This document shows, in pieces, positions 45,626 to 53,489 of a stretch of 64,000 bases of DNA (positions within the stretch are counted from its first letter, which is position 1; every line of letters starts with the position of its first letter). The translations under genes and the position numbers were made by a program. Where the stretch lies: contig NZ_BMVY01000006.1 in the NCBI RefSeq assembly GCF_014650955.1, positions 124,001 through 188,000 on the forward strand. Direction: 5' to 3'. Source of the stretch: Streptomyces tauricus (lineage in GTDB: Bacteria; Actinomycetota; Actinomycetes; Streptomycetales; Streptomycetaceae). The notes under the pieces are model-generated. The model saw only the letters and a list, made by a program, of their open reading frames with translations, was not told where the DNA came from and searched no databases.

Positions 45626-45681
45626 AAACGGCGGGGCCCGCCGTTTCCTCTTCGCCTAAGATATGGCGGGGCCCGCCGTTT
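45626..45681. promoter_or_regulatory. duplicated TetR operator in a divergent promoter
   Basis: Operator 1 (45626-45646) is a perfect 21-nt palindrome AAACGGCGGG-G-CCCGCCGTTT. Operator 2 (45661-45681) has the same right arm and left arm ATATGGCGGG. Centres are 35 nt apart. On the minus strand TTGTCA (-35), 17 nt and TATCTT (-10) flank operator 2, so binding would block the NmrA-like gene. Confidence 0.88.
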
Positions 45682-45704
45682 GACAAAGCACGAGGTGAGA
45701 TCCG

Positions 45705-46283
45705 ATGCCCGAGCATCAGCGCGCCGACGCCAGGCGCAACTACGCGCGCATTCTGGCCGTGGCCGAGGAAGAGGTCGCCGCCCAGGGAGCCGACGCCTCG
45801 CTGGAGCAGATCGCGCGTACCGCGGGGGTCGGGTCCGCGACGGTCCGCCGGCACTTCCCGACGCGTCGCGCGCTGCTGGAGGCGGTGTCGCGGACGCGGA
45901 TCGAGGCGTTGTGCGTGCGCGCGGAGGAGCTGACGGGCCGGGGTGACAGCAGGGACGCGTTGCTGGAGTGGATGGGCGACGTCGTCGCCTACTGCGTCTC
46001 CGCGCGGGGGCTGGCCGCCGCGCTGACGTACGACGGGTCCCCGGCCGACCCGGTGCACGAGAACTCGTGCTCGCGGTCGTTGGAGGAGGCGGGGGGTCCG
46101 CTGCTCCACCGCGCCGTGCGGGACGGCGCGATGGCGGCGGACGTCACGGTCGCCGACCTGATCACGCTCGCGGTCGGCATCGTCCTGGCCACGGAACACC
46201 GCCGGGACCCGGCGGCGGAGGCGGACCGGTTGTTCCGGCTGGCGGTGGTGGGGCTGAGCCCCCTGGGCGGGGCGCGGACCTGA
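45705..46283 (+). CDS. TetR-family transcriptional regulator
   Basis: This 192-residue repressor has an N-terminal helix-turn-helix (about 10-58: RILAVAEEEVAAQGADASLEQIARTAGVGSATVRRHFPTR) and an all-helical ligand-binding domain. The inducer is unknown. It most likely represses itself and the divergent NmrA-like gene through the two palindromes. The ATG has GAGGTGAG about 7 nt upstream. Confidence 0.9.
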   Translation: MPEHQRADARRNYARILAVAEEEVAAQGADASLEQIARTAGVGSATVRRHFPTRRALLEAVSRTRIEALCVRAEELTGRGDSRDALLEWMGDVVAYCVSARGLAAALTYDGSPADPVHENSCSRSLEEAGGPLLHRAVRDGAMAADVTVADLITLAVGIVLATEHRRDPAAEADRLFRLAVVGLSPLGGART

Positions 46284-46733
46284 TCAACCGGGCGGCGGGG
46301 AGGGCACCGCGCCGGGCGCGAAGGCTTCCCGTATCTCTCGCATCTCTCGCGTAGCTTGCGTAACTCGCGTCTCTCGCGTCACGAGGGTTTCTCGCACTTT
46401 CCGCTCCCCTGGAGGGCGAGGCCGCCCTTGTTCGTACCTGTCTGTGCCGCGATCTCATCGAGGGTCGGCCCGGCGCCGAAAACCATGTCGAAGTCGGGGA
46501 CGCGGGCGTCGGCGCCACGGTCGGGGTCGCGGCGCGGTAGCCCCTACAGATTTGCGCCAAAATTGCTGACAATTTTGTGGGCGATTCGCTCGGTATGGCG
46601 GCGGACCAGGCAGGACGCGGGTGTTCGGGCCGGTGGCCGGTTCCCTGTGCTGCTGCCGCAGGGGCAGGGGAAGTCCTCAGGAACGGCTGGTGCACTGGGT
46701 GCTTCGAGCCGTGCTTGATGACAGGAGACGGAC
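46284..46733. other. intergenic region with TCTCGC direct repeats and an AT-rich palindrome
   Basis: No gene is supported in these 450 nt. Near 46330-46395 there are about seven copies of TCTCGC or close variants. Between 46558 and 46577 CAAAATTG and CAATTTTG face each other across CTGA, an AT-rich site that stands out from the GC-rich background and may be the operator or promoter of the tannase-like gene. Confidence 0.6.
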
Positions 46734-48308
46734 GTGAAGCGCAGAGCAGTGGTCATGGGGCTTACCGCGGCGACCGTGGGAACGGCGGCCGGGTTCGCCT
46801 CCGGAGCGCGGGCCGCCACACGGGACCGGCGGGCCGGAGCCGGAACCGGGGCCGGAGCGGAAGCCCGAGCGGGGAGCGGGGCTTCGGCGGATCTGGTCTT
46901 CGATCCGGACGCCTTTACCGAGTCGACCCTCACCGTCAAGGACACGGGCGGTGTCGCCCACGAGGTCGTGTACCGATTCCACAAGGTCGCCTCCTACGTG
47001 GCCGACCCGGTCGACGCGACCTACCAGTCCCTGAACGTCAGCGTGCCGGTTCGGATCGACGGCACGGCCGTCGACGCCTCGGGCGCACCCATCCTCCTCG
47101 CCAACGGCATCGGCGGGTACATGCCGTCGTCCGTGGCGAACAACACCGGCATCGTCGCGTCCGGGATGGGCGGCGGAACCAGCCGTCAGGCGCTCGCGCT
47201 GGCCGCCGGGTACGTCGTGGTGGAGCCCGGCGCCCGTGGTCGTACGCTCGTCGACGCCTCGGGGATCTACTACGGCACGGCGCCGGCCGCCATCGTGGAT
47301 CTGAAGGCCGCCGTGCGGTACCTGAAGTTCAACGAGGGCCGCGTCCCCGGGAACGTACGGCGGATCGTCTCGTCCGGGGTCAGCGCGGGCGGGGCCCTGT
47401 CCGCCCTGCTCGGCGCGTCCGGGGACAGTCCGCGCTACGAGCCGTATCTGAGGGCGCTCGGCGCGGCCGACGCGAGCGACGCGATCTTCGCCGTCGGTTC
47501 CTGGTGTCCGATCATCGACCTCGAACACGCCGACATGGCGTACGAGTGGTGCTGGGGCGGCAACCCGCTGAGCGGTGGCGCGCAGGTCGATCCGGCCGTC
47601 TCCGGGGAGCTGAAGGCCGCGTACGCCGAGCATCTGGCCTCGCTCGGGCTGCGGGCGAAGGGCTTCGGCGCCCTCACCGCGCGCAACCTGGACGCGTACC
47701 TGCTGAGGACGCATCTGGAGCCGTCGGCCACGCGGTTCCTGGCGGCAATGCCGGACGCGGACCGGGCCGCCTATCTGGCCGCGAACCCCTTCATCACCTG
47801 GACCGGCGGGGCGTCGGGCGGCGGTTCCGGCGGCGGTTCCGGCGGGCGGGCCACCTTCTCCTGGGCCGACTTCCTCACGCACGTGGGCACCCGGAAGAAG
47901 AACGCGCCGTCCTTCGACGGCTTCACCCTGGCCACCCCCGAGAACAACCTGTTCGGTACGGGGACCACGAAGGCCCGGCACTTCACGCTCTACAGCCTGC
48001 GGCACGAGAGCGGCGACAGCGCGCGTCTGGACGCCGACATCCCCGCGAAGCTCGACCTGATGAACCCGATGCACCACCTCGTCGAGAACCTCAACCGCGG
48101 CCGCGCCAAGCACTGGTGGATACGCCTCGGCACCAAGGACACCGACACCTCGCTCTCGGTCGCGGGCAACCTCTCGGCCCGGCTGACGAGCCTGGGTGAC
48201 GACGTCGACACCGCGTACTACTGGGACGCGGGGCACGGGGCCGACCTCGATCCGGGCGCCTTCGTCGAGTGGATCGGGGAGGTCTCGGGCTACCGGCGCG
48301 CGCTCTAG
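46734..48308 (+). CDS. secreted subtype B tannase-like alpha/beta hydrolase
   Basis: This 524-residue exported esterase has a signal peptide with twin basic start (MKRRAVVMGLTAATVG, Tat-like but without the full motif). The catalytic domain has nucleophile motif SSGVSAGGALSAL (Ser in G-x-S-x-G, about 223) and a C-terminal His in WDAGHGADLDP. The long AGYVVVEPGARGRTLVD and FNEGRVPGN segments resemble the subtype B tannases that cleave galloyl esters. The substrate here is inferred from similarity only. A GGGSGGGSGG linker lies near 362-372. Its stop shares CTAG with the convergent gene's stop. Confidence 0.8.
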   Translation: MKRRAVVMGLTAATVGTAAGFASGARAATRDRRAGAGTGAGAEARAGSGASADLVFDPDAFTESTLTVKDTGGVAHEVVYRFHKVASYVADPVDATYQSLNVSVPVRIDGTAVDASGAPILLANGIGGYMPSSVANNTGIVASGMGGGTSRQALALAAGYVVVEPGARGRTLVDASGIYYGTAPAAIVDLKAAVRYLKFNEGRVPGNVRRIVSSGVSAGGALSALLGASGDSPRYEPYLRALGAADASDAIFAVGSWCPIIDLEHADMAYEWCWGGNPLSGGAQVDPAVSGELKAAYAEHLASLGLRAKGFGALTARNLDAYLLRTHLEPSATRFLAAMPDADRAAYLAANPFITWTGGASGGGSGGGSGGRATFSWADFLTHVGTRKKNAPSFDGFTLATPENNLFGTGTTKARHFTLYSLRHESGDSARLDADIPAKLDLMNPMHHLVENLNRGRAKHWWIRLGTKDTDTSLSVAGNLSARLTSLGDDVDTAYYWDAGHGADLDPGAFVEWIGEVSGYRRAL

Positions 48309-48904
48309 AGGTTCCCCATCGGTTCGATGTCGACCTTCACCGGTGTGCCCCAGATGCGCAGCACCTCGTAGTCCGTGAACTCGTGGACCAGGCGGTAGGC
48401 CATGCTCGGGCGAGGGCTCCGGCGCTGGGCGGAGAGATACAGCTCGGCCTCCTGCTTGTCGCGGCGGGGCGTGCCGCAGAGCTGCCAGGCCTGGCCGGTC
48501 CACATCTCCGGGAGCCAGCGCTGCTGGGGCTGGGGCCGGTCGCCCCGGACGCCGTAACGGGACGTGGTGCGTTCCGAACTCCCGTCCGGGGCGGTCGGGC
48601 CGCCCTGCGGGAAGGAGCCCTGGAACGAGTCGTTCACCTTCGAGCGGCGGGCCAGGCGGCGACGGGTCTCGCAGAGCAGGCACAGGTCGGGGGCGTCCTC
48701 GTCCACCGGGCCCGTGGGGTGTTCCGCGCAGCGGGTGGTGGGGGCCGCGGTGGTGACGGTCTCGTCCAGGAGGTCCAGGGCGCGCTTCAGGTCCGCCTTC
48801 ACCTCGTGGAGCTTGGCGTCCGGCATCTCGGTGGAGAGGGCGTCTCCGTGTTCGCCCAGCACGCGGAGGGCTCTGCCCAGGGCGGTCAGTTGCGCGTGGT
48901 TCAC
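48305..48904 (-). CDS. conserved hypothetical protein
   Basis: This 199-residue soluble protein has a helical N-terminus (NHAQLTALGRALRVLGEHGDAL), a possible zinc knuckle (CAEHPTG then CLLCETRR, about 58-80) and a C-terminal domain with WTGQAWQLCGTPRRDKQEAELYLSAQ. I do not recognise the family. The GTG at 48904 has AGGAAGGG about 11 nt upstream; earlier codons are not conserved-looking. It overlaps the convergent tannase-like gene stop by four bases. Confidence 0.75.
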   Translation of the reverse strand: MNHAQLTALGRALRVLGEHGDALSTEMPDAKLHEVKADLKRALDLLDETVTTAAPTTRCAEHPTGPVDEDAPDLCLLCETRRRLARRSKVNDSFQGSFPQGGPTAPDGSSERTTSRYGVRGDRPQPQQRWLPEMWTGQAWQLCGTPRRDKQEAELYLSAQRRSPRPSMAYRLVHEFTDYEVLRIWGTPVKVDIEPMGNL

Positions 48905-49000
48905 GGTCTTGGGGTCCCTTCCTCTTGGCTTGGCCAGGGTCGCACGGGCCACTGACAGTGTGGGGGGGGTGGTGTCGGGTGCGGGTCGGTGGGGCTGGTT

Positions 49001-49249
49001 GCGCCGTTCCCCGCGCCCCTGAGGGGCTCGGCCCCCCCCTCAAGGCCAAAGATTGCGCCGTTCCCCGCGCCCCTAGGGGGCTCCGCCCCCCTCAAGGCCA
49101 AAGATTGCGCCGTTCCCCGCGCCCCTAAAAGCGAAAGGCGAAAGACTGCGGCGTTCCCCGCGCCCCTAAAAGCGAAAGACGAAGGACTGCGCCGTTCCCC
49201 GCGCCCCTGAAGGCGAAAGGCGAAAGATTGCGCCGTTCCCCGTGCCCCT
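49001..49249. repeat. family A array, six units
   Basis: Plus-oriented cores start at 49001, 49055, 49107, 49148, 49189 and 49230; the last four are spaced exactly 41 nt. The spacers are also conserved (GCGAAAGGCGAAAGATT type), so this is a tandem array, not a CRISPR. The last unit reaches into the murQ stop codon. Confidence 0.9.
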
Positions 49250-50207
49250 AAGAGCGGTAGGTCAGGGCCTCTCGTAGGTGGCCGTTTGTTTGTTTTAGGA
49301 GGTGGGCTGCTGTGGGGGCGTCCACTGTGCCCAGGATCGTGAGGATCGCGTTCTTGACCTCGCCGTCCGTCGCGGCCAGTGCCGCCTCGATCTCCTCGTC
49401 GGAGGCGCCCGTGGCGAGCGCGACGATACGGCGGGAACGCGCCCGCAGCTTCTCGTTCGAGGCGCGTACGTCGACCATCAGGTTCCCGTACGTCTTGCCC
49501 AGGCGGATCATCGTGATCGTCGAGAGCATGTTGAGGACGAGCTTCTGCGCCGTGCCCGCCTTCAGACGGGTGGAGCCCGTGAGCAGTTCGGGGCCCACCA
49601 CGACCTCGATGCCGTGGTCCGCCGCCGCCGCCAGCGCGCTGCCGGCGTTGCAGGACAGGCCGACGGTGAGGGCGCCGAGCGCGCGGGCGTGCCCGACGGC
49701 CCCGATCGCGTACGGGGTGCGGCCCGAGGCGGAGACGCCGACGACCGTGTCGTCCGCCGTGAGGTTCAGCGCGGACAGGTCCGCGACGGCCAGTTCCGCG
49801 GAGTCCTCCGCCCCCTCGGCCGACGTCGTCATCGCGGCCGGGCCGCCCGCGATCAGCCCGACGACCTCGGCCGGGTCCGTGTTGAACGTCGGCGGGCACT
49901 CGGAGGCGTCCAGCACGCCGAGCCGGCCGGCGGTGCCGGCGCCCGCGTAGACGAGTCGGCCGCCGCGCCCCATGCGCTCCGCGATGGCGTCGATCGCTGC
50001 CGCGATGTTCGGCAGCTGTGCGGCGACGGCGGTCGGCACGGTGGCGTCCTCGCCGTTCATGAGCTTCGCGATGTCGAGCGTCGGCAGTCGGTCGATGTCG
50101 GAGTGCTCGGGGCGGAACGCCTCGGTGGTCAGGCCCTCCAGCTCGGACCGCACATCGCGGTACCCGGAGGGCGAGGGGGCGTCGGTGGCGTCGGCGCTTG
50201 AGGTCAT
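49248..50207 (-). CDS. murQ: N-acetylmuramic acid 6-phosphate etherase
   Basis: This 319-residue SIS-domain enzyme cleaves the lactyl ether of MurNAc-6-P to GlcNAc-6-P and lactate, feeding wall sugars into the NagA pathway. Landmarks are LVYAGAGTAGRLGVLDASECPPTFNTDP (about 85-112, with the catalytic Glu in SEC) and GVSASGRTPYA; the C-terminal helical part with ATDGEVKNAILTI follows. Its stop TAG is formed at the edge of a family A repeat unit. It is downstream of the RpiR-type regulator on the same strand. Confidence 0.95.
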   Translation of the reverse strand: MTSSADATDAPSPSGYRDVRSELEGLTTEAFRPEHSDIDRLPTLDIAKLMNGEDATVPTAVAAQLPNIAAAIDAIAERMGRGGRLVYAGAGTAGRLGVLDASECPPTFNTDPAEVVGLIAGGPAAMTTSAEGAEDSAELAVADLSALNLTADDTVVGVSASGRTPYAIGAVGHARALGALTVGLSCNAGSALAAAADHGIEVVVGPELLTGSTRLKAGTAQKLVLNMLSTITMIRLGKTYGNLMVDVRASNEKLRARSRRIVALATGASDEEIEAALAATDGEVKNAILTILGTVDAPTAAHLLKQTNGHLREALTYRS

Positions 50208-50261
50208 GTACGGCGACTCTTTCTGGTGCGTTTTCCGGTGCGGGCGGGGCCGCGTCCCGCT

Positions 50262-50340
50262 TCGGGGGCGCGGGGAACGGCGCAGTCTTCTGTCTTCAGG
50301 GGGCGGAGCCCTTCAGGGGCGCGGACGCGGACACGGGGAA
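50262..50340. repeat. family A copies between murR and murQ
   Basis: A minus-oriented core (GGGGCGCGGGGAACGGCGC) lies at about 50266 and a degenerate one with inserted ACGCGGAC near 50316. They sit between two co-oriented genes, so they may weaken readthrough from the regulator gene into murQ. Confidence 0.75.
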
Positions 50341-50386
50341 CTGCGCGACCGGCCCCCACCGGGCCGCGGAGGAACCCCCCGCCCCG

Positions 50387-51304
50387 CTAACGCGGCGTGC
50401 TCCGATGGCGGTGGGCCAGCGCCTCGTACGACGCGGACAGCGCCGGCGCCGCCGTCTCGTACGTCCGTTGGGCGACCCCTATGAACAGGCAGTCCACCAC
50501 CAGTAGTTGGCTCGTCCGGGACGACATCGCCGCCGGCCGCAGCTCGCTCTCGCGGGCCGTGGACGTGGTGAGGATGTGATCCGCGTACTGGGTCACGGGG
50601 CCGTCCGGCCGTCCTGTGATCGCGATCGTCGTGGCCCCGTGCTCGAACGCGACCCGCAACGGCTCGATGACGTCGCCGGTGGCCCCGGAGTGCGTGATCG
50701 CGATCGCCACGTCCTTGGCCCGCAGCTGCACGGCGTTGGTCACGGCGAGGTGGGGGTCGTTGTGCGCGTGGGCTATGAGGCCGATGCGCAGCAGCTTCTG
50801 TGTGAGGTCCTGGGCGACGAGGCCGGACGCGCCGACGCCGTACACGTCGGTACGGCGGGCCGCCGCGAGCGCCCCGACCGCCGCGCCCAGCTGCACCGTG
50901 TCCAGTGCGGCGGCGGTGTCGGCGAGCGTCTGCTGCTCGTCGTACGCGAGCTTGGCGACGACGTCCGCGATCGGGTCGTCGACCGCGATGTCGGCCGTCA
51001 CGGCGGGGGCGCGGCCCGACTGCTGCTGGGCGGCGAGGCCGGCGAGGGCGAGGCGCAGGTCGCGGTAGCCGGGGTAGCCGAGGAGGCGGGCCGTGCGGAC
51101 GACGGTCGCCTCGCTGGTGCCGGTCAGTTCTGCGAGGCCGGTGACCGTGAGGGCCGCGCAGCCTGCGGGGTCGTTGGCCACGGCCTCCGCGACCCGCTGC
51201 ATGGAGCGGGTCATCGAGGGGGCCAGGGTGCGGACCTTTGCGGCGAGGGCTGCGGGGGGTGGCGGGGGTTCGCCCGCGAAAATTTCCTTCACTTCTTGGG
51301 TCAC
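50387..51304 (-). CDS. murR: MurR/RpiR-family transcriptional regulator
   Basis: This 305-residue regulator has an N-terminal RpiR-type helix-turn-helix (about 25-100: GLAELTGTSEATVVRTARLLGYPGYRDLRLALAG) and a C-terminal SIS sugar-phosphate domain (about 140-275: DVYGVGASGLVAQDLTQKLLRIG, ITHSGATGDVIEPLRVA). By neighbour and family it likely senses MurNAc-6-P or a related sugar phosphate and controls murQ. A TGAAAGATATTTTC partial palindrome (about 51308-51321) lies just upstream of its start as a possible operator. Confidence 0.9.
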   Translation of the reverse strand: MTQEVKEIFAGEPPPPPAALAAKVRTLAPSMTRSMQRVAEAVANDPAGCAALTVTGLAELTGTSEATVVRTARLLGYPGYRDLRLALAGLAAQQQSGRAPAVTADIAVDDPIADVVAKLAYDEQQTLADTAAALDTVQLGAAVGALAAARRTDVYGVGASGLVAQDLTQKLLRIGLIAHAHNDPHLAVTNAVQLRAKDVAIAITHSGATGDVIEPLRVAFEHGATTIAITGRPDGPVTQYADHILTTSTARESELRPAAMSSRTSQLLVVDCLFIGVAQRTYETAAPALSASYEALAHRHRSTPR

Positions 51305-51307
51305 GTA

Positions 51308-51321
51308 TGAAAGATATTTTC
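51308..51321. promoter_or_regulatory. possible RpiR operator upstream of the murR-like gene
   Basis: TGAAAGATATTTTC is an AT-rich near-palindrome (GAAA-n-TATTTTC) four nt before the start codon, in a GC-rich region; a related GAAAATTTCC occurs just inside the gene. RpiR-family sites often have this style. The 200-nt gap also holds one family A copy at about 51376. Confidence 0.35.
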
Positions 51322-51504
51322 GGGTGGGGGGAGGGTCAAGGGGTGGGGTGTCGGGTGCGGATCGGCGGGGGTGGCTGCGCCGTTCCCCGCGCCCCTAGGG
51401 GGCGTATCGAGTCATGATCCTCGGGTGGTCCTGGTGAGGTCTTCGATCCAGATCATCGAGGCGTGCCCGGACGGGGGCTCATGGGACATGGCCCGGCGCC
51501 CGGC

Positions 51505-52167
51505 TCAGGTCCCGGGGAGGATACGGCGCGTTTCGTAGGCCCACATCGCGATCTCGACCCGGTTGCGGGCGCCGAGTTTGGCCATCAGGCTGGCCAGATG
51601 CGTCTTCACCGTGCTGAGGCTGATGTGCAGCGCGTCGGCGATCTCGGTGTTGGTCAGCCCGCGGGCGACGGCGAGGAGTACCTGCTCCTCGCGGGCGGTG
51701 ACGGGGGAGACCGGCCGGCCCGCGGGCCGGCCGGCGGGCAGGTCCGCGAACGCCCGGAGCAGACGGACGGTGACGCTGGGCGCGATGAGCGCCTCACCGT
51801 CGGACGCCGACCGTACGGCCTGGGCCAGGAGGTCCGGTCCCGTGTCCTTGAGGAGGAATCCGCGGGCGCCGGCACGCAGTGAGCCGTAGACGTACTCGTC
51901 GAGGTCGAACGTGGTGATGACGACCACGGCCAGCGGGTCGGCGACGCCCGGGCCGGCGACCAGCCGGGTGGCCTCCAGCCCGTCGATCACGGGCATGCGG
52001 ATGTCGAAGAGGCAGACGTCGGGGCGTAGTTCGCGGGCCAGACGTACCGCTTCCTGCCCGTCGGCGGCCTCGCCGACCACCTCGATGCCGGGCTGGGCGT
52101 TCAGCATGATCCGCAACCCGGTGCGGATGATCGTCTGGTCGTCAGCGACGAGGACGCGAATGGACAC
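51505..52167 (-). CDS. LuxR/NarL-family response regulator
   Basis: This 220-residue regulator has a receiver domain (about 3-120) with phospho-acceptor Asp55 (VCLFDIRMPVID) and Lys in FLLKDTG, and a C-terminal LuxR helix-turn-helix (about 150-210: REEQVLLAVARGLTNTEIADALHISLSTVKTHLASLMAKLG). I chose the GTG at 52167, giving VSIRVLVADDQ; it overlaps the kinase stop by 26 nt, implying coupling. Its likely target is the divergent MMPL exporter. Confidence 0.92.
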   Translation of the reverse strand: MSIRVLVADDQTIIRTGLRIMLNAQPGIEVVGEAADGQEAVRLARELRPDVCLFDIRMPVIDGLEATRLVAGPGVADPLAVVVITTFDLDEYVYGSLRAGARGFLLKDTGPDLLAQAVRSASDGEALIAPSVTVRLLRAFADLPAGRPAGRPVSPVTAREEQVLLAVARGLTNTEIADALHISLSTVKTHLASLMAKLGARNRVEIAMWAYETRRILPGT

Positions 52168-53314
52168 CGCTCTCGTTCCTCGCTCTCGGCAGTTCGGCCT
52201 CGACATGCCAGCCCCGGTCGGTGCCCGGGCCGGCTCGTAGTGTGCCGCCGAGCAGCGTCGCGCGCTCGCGCAGTCCGGTAAGTCCGTATCCGTCGCGGCC
52301 CCGGCCGGTGCGCCGGCCGTTGTCGCGCACGCTCACCCGTACCGTGTGCCGTTCCGCGGCGACGCGGACGACGACCTCGGTCGCGTCGACCGCATGGCGC
52401 AGCGCGTTGGTCACCGACTCCTGCACGATGCGGTAGACGGCCGCGTCCACGGCCGGGGGCAGCGCGTCCAGTTCGCCGTCGAGCCCCAGGTCGACCCTGA
52501 GGCGACCACCCGGGGTGCGCACGAGGCGCTCCAGATCCGCGACTCCGGCAGGCGGCGCCAGCTCGGCGCCGACCCCGCGGTCGCGCAGCGTGGCGACCAT
52601 GGCGCGCATTTCCTCCAGCGTGCGCGCCCCTTCCTCCTCGACCCCCTCCAGCGCCTCGACGGCGGCGGACGGGTCGATGTCGGCGAGCACCCGGCCCGCC
52701 TGGGCGATGATCACCATGGCCGACACGTGGTGGGCCACCGTGTCGTGCAGTTCCCGGGCGAGCTGTTCGCGTTCGCGGGAGCGCACCTGCTCCACCTGCC
52801 GCTCGCGAGCGGTCACACGGAACCGCACGGCGGCCCCGACCACGCCGGGCAGGAACAGGAAGACGAAGCCCACGACGTTTTCGACGACCGGGGTCTCGTC
52901 CGTGACGGAGCACAGCGCGCCGGCCGCGAGGATCACCGCGCCGCCCAGCACGATCTCGCGTCCGGACCCCCACCGGGGCAGCGCGTACACCAGCACGAGC
53001 ACGACCACGCCGGTGTACAGGCCGACGGACTCGCGCGGTGCGGTGACGAGCGAGGCCATCTGAAGCAGGATCACCGAGCCGAACGCCAGCGTCACCGTCG
53101 CCAGCGGGCGGGTCCGGCGCCACAGGGGCAGCAGGCACAGCCATACGGCGAACACCACCGCCACCGGCCGCCACACGACGTTCTCGCGCAGCGTGGCCTC
53201 CAGCGCCACACCGGCAAGGCCCGCGGCGAGCAGCGCCCAGTCCCGCCGCACCCGGGCGGGCGCGCCGGGCGGCCGGGGTTCGGTCCACAGGGTTCGCAGG
53301 TCGTCTCGGAGCAC
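52142..53314 (-). CDS. NarL-type sensor histidine kinase
   Basis: This 390-residue membrane kinase has an N-terminal region with about five or six transmembrane helices (about 25-165) and a HisKA_3 dimerisation domain with ELHDTVAHHVSAMVIIAQ (phospho-His about 192). The HATPase domain holds IVQESVTNALRHA and VRDNGRRTGRGRDGYGLTGLRERA. The signal is probably sensed in or near the membrane. It is translated with the response regulator below and is divergent from the MMPL transporter gene by 175 nt. Confidence 0.92.
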   Translation of the reverse strand: MLRDDLRTLWTEPRPPGAPARVRRDWALLAAGLAGVALEATLRENVVWRPVAVVFAVWLCLLPLWRRTRPLATVTLAFGSVILLQMASLVTAPRESVGLYTGVVVLVLVYALPRWGSGREIVLGGAVILAAGALCSVTDETPVVENVVGFVFLFLPGVVGAAVRFRVTARERQVEQVRSREREQLARELHDTVAHHVSAMVIIAQAGRVLADIDPSAAVEALEGVEEEGARTLEEMRAMVATLRDRGVGAELAPPAGVADLERLVRTPGGRLRVDLGLDGELDALPPAVDAAVYRIVQESVTNALRHAVDATEVVVRVAAERHTVRVSVRDNGRRTGRGRDGYGLTGLRERATLLGGTLRAGPGTDRGWHVEAELPRARNESGVHSRPRR

Positions 53315-53489
53315 GGTTCTCAGCCTAGGGACCGCAGCGTGCAGCGCATCGGCCGAAAGGACGGGTCGTCAGTCCTCCCAGGGGCCGACGGATCCGCGGC
53401 CCGCGGGCCGATGCCGCACAGCGCCGTGGCGGCGAGCCTCGGCATCGGCGGCCGTACATGGACGGCCGACGAGGTTCTTGGAGGACCCG

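Noticed and set aside
46162..46695. Possible gene on the minus strand between tetR and the tannase-like gene
   Set aside because: It overlaps the tetR end, is made of ARDASYASYARD repeats from the TCTCGC tract and lacks a ribosome binding site.
49001..49249. CRISPR array
   Set aside because: Both repeats and spacers are conserved, spacing is not uniform across the whole array, the same core occurs all over the window, and there are no cas genes.
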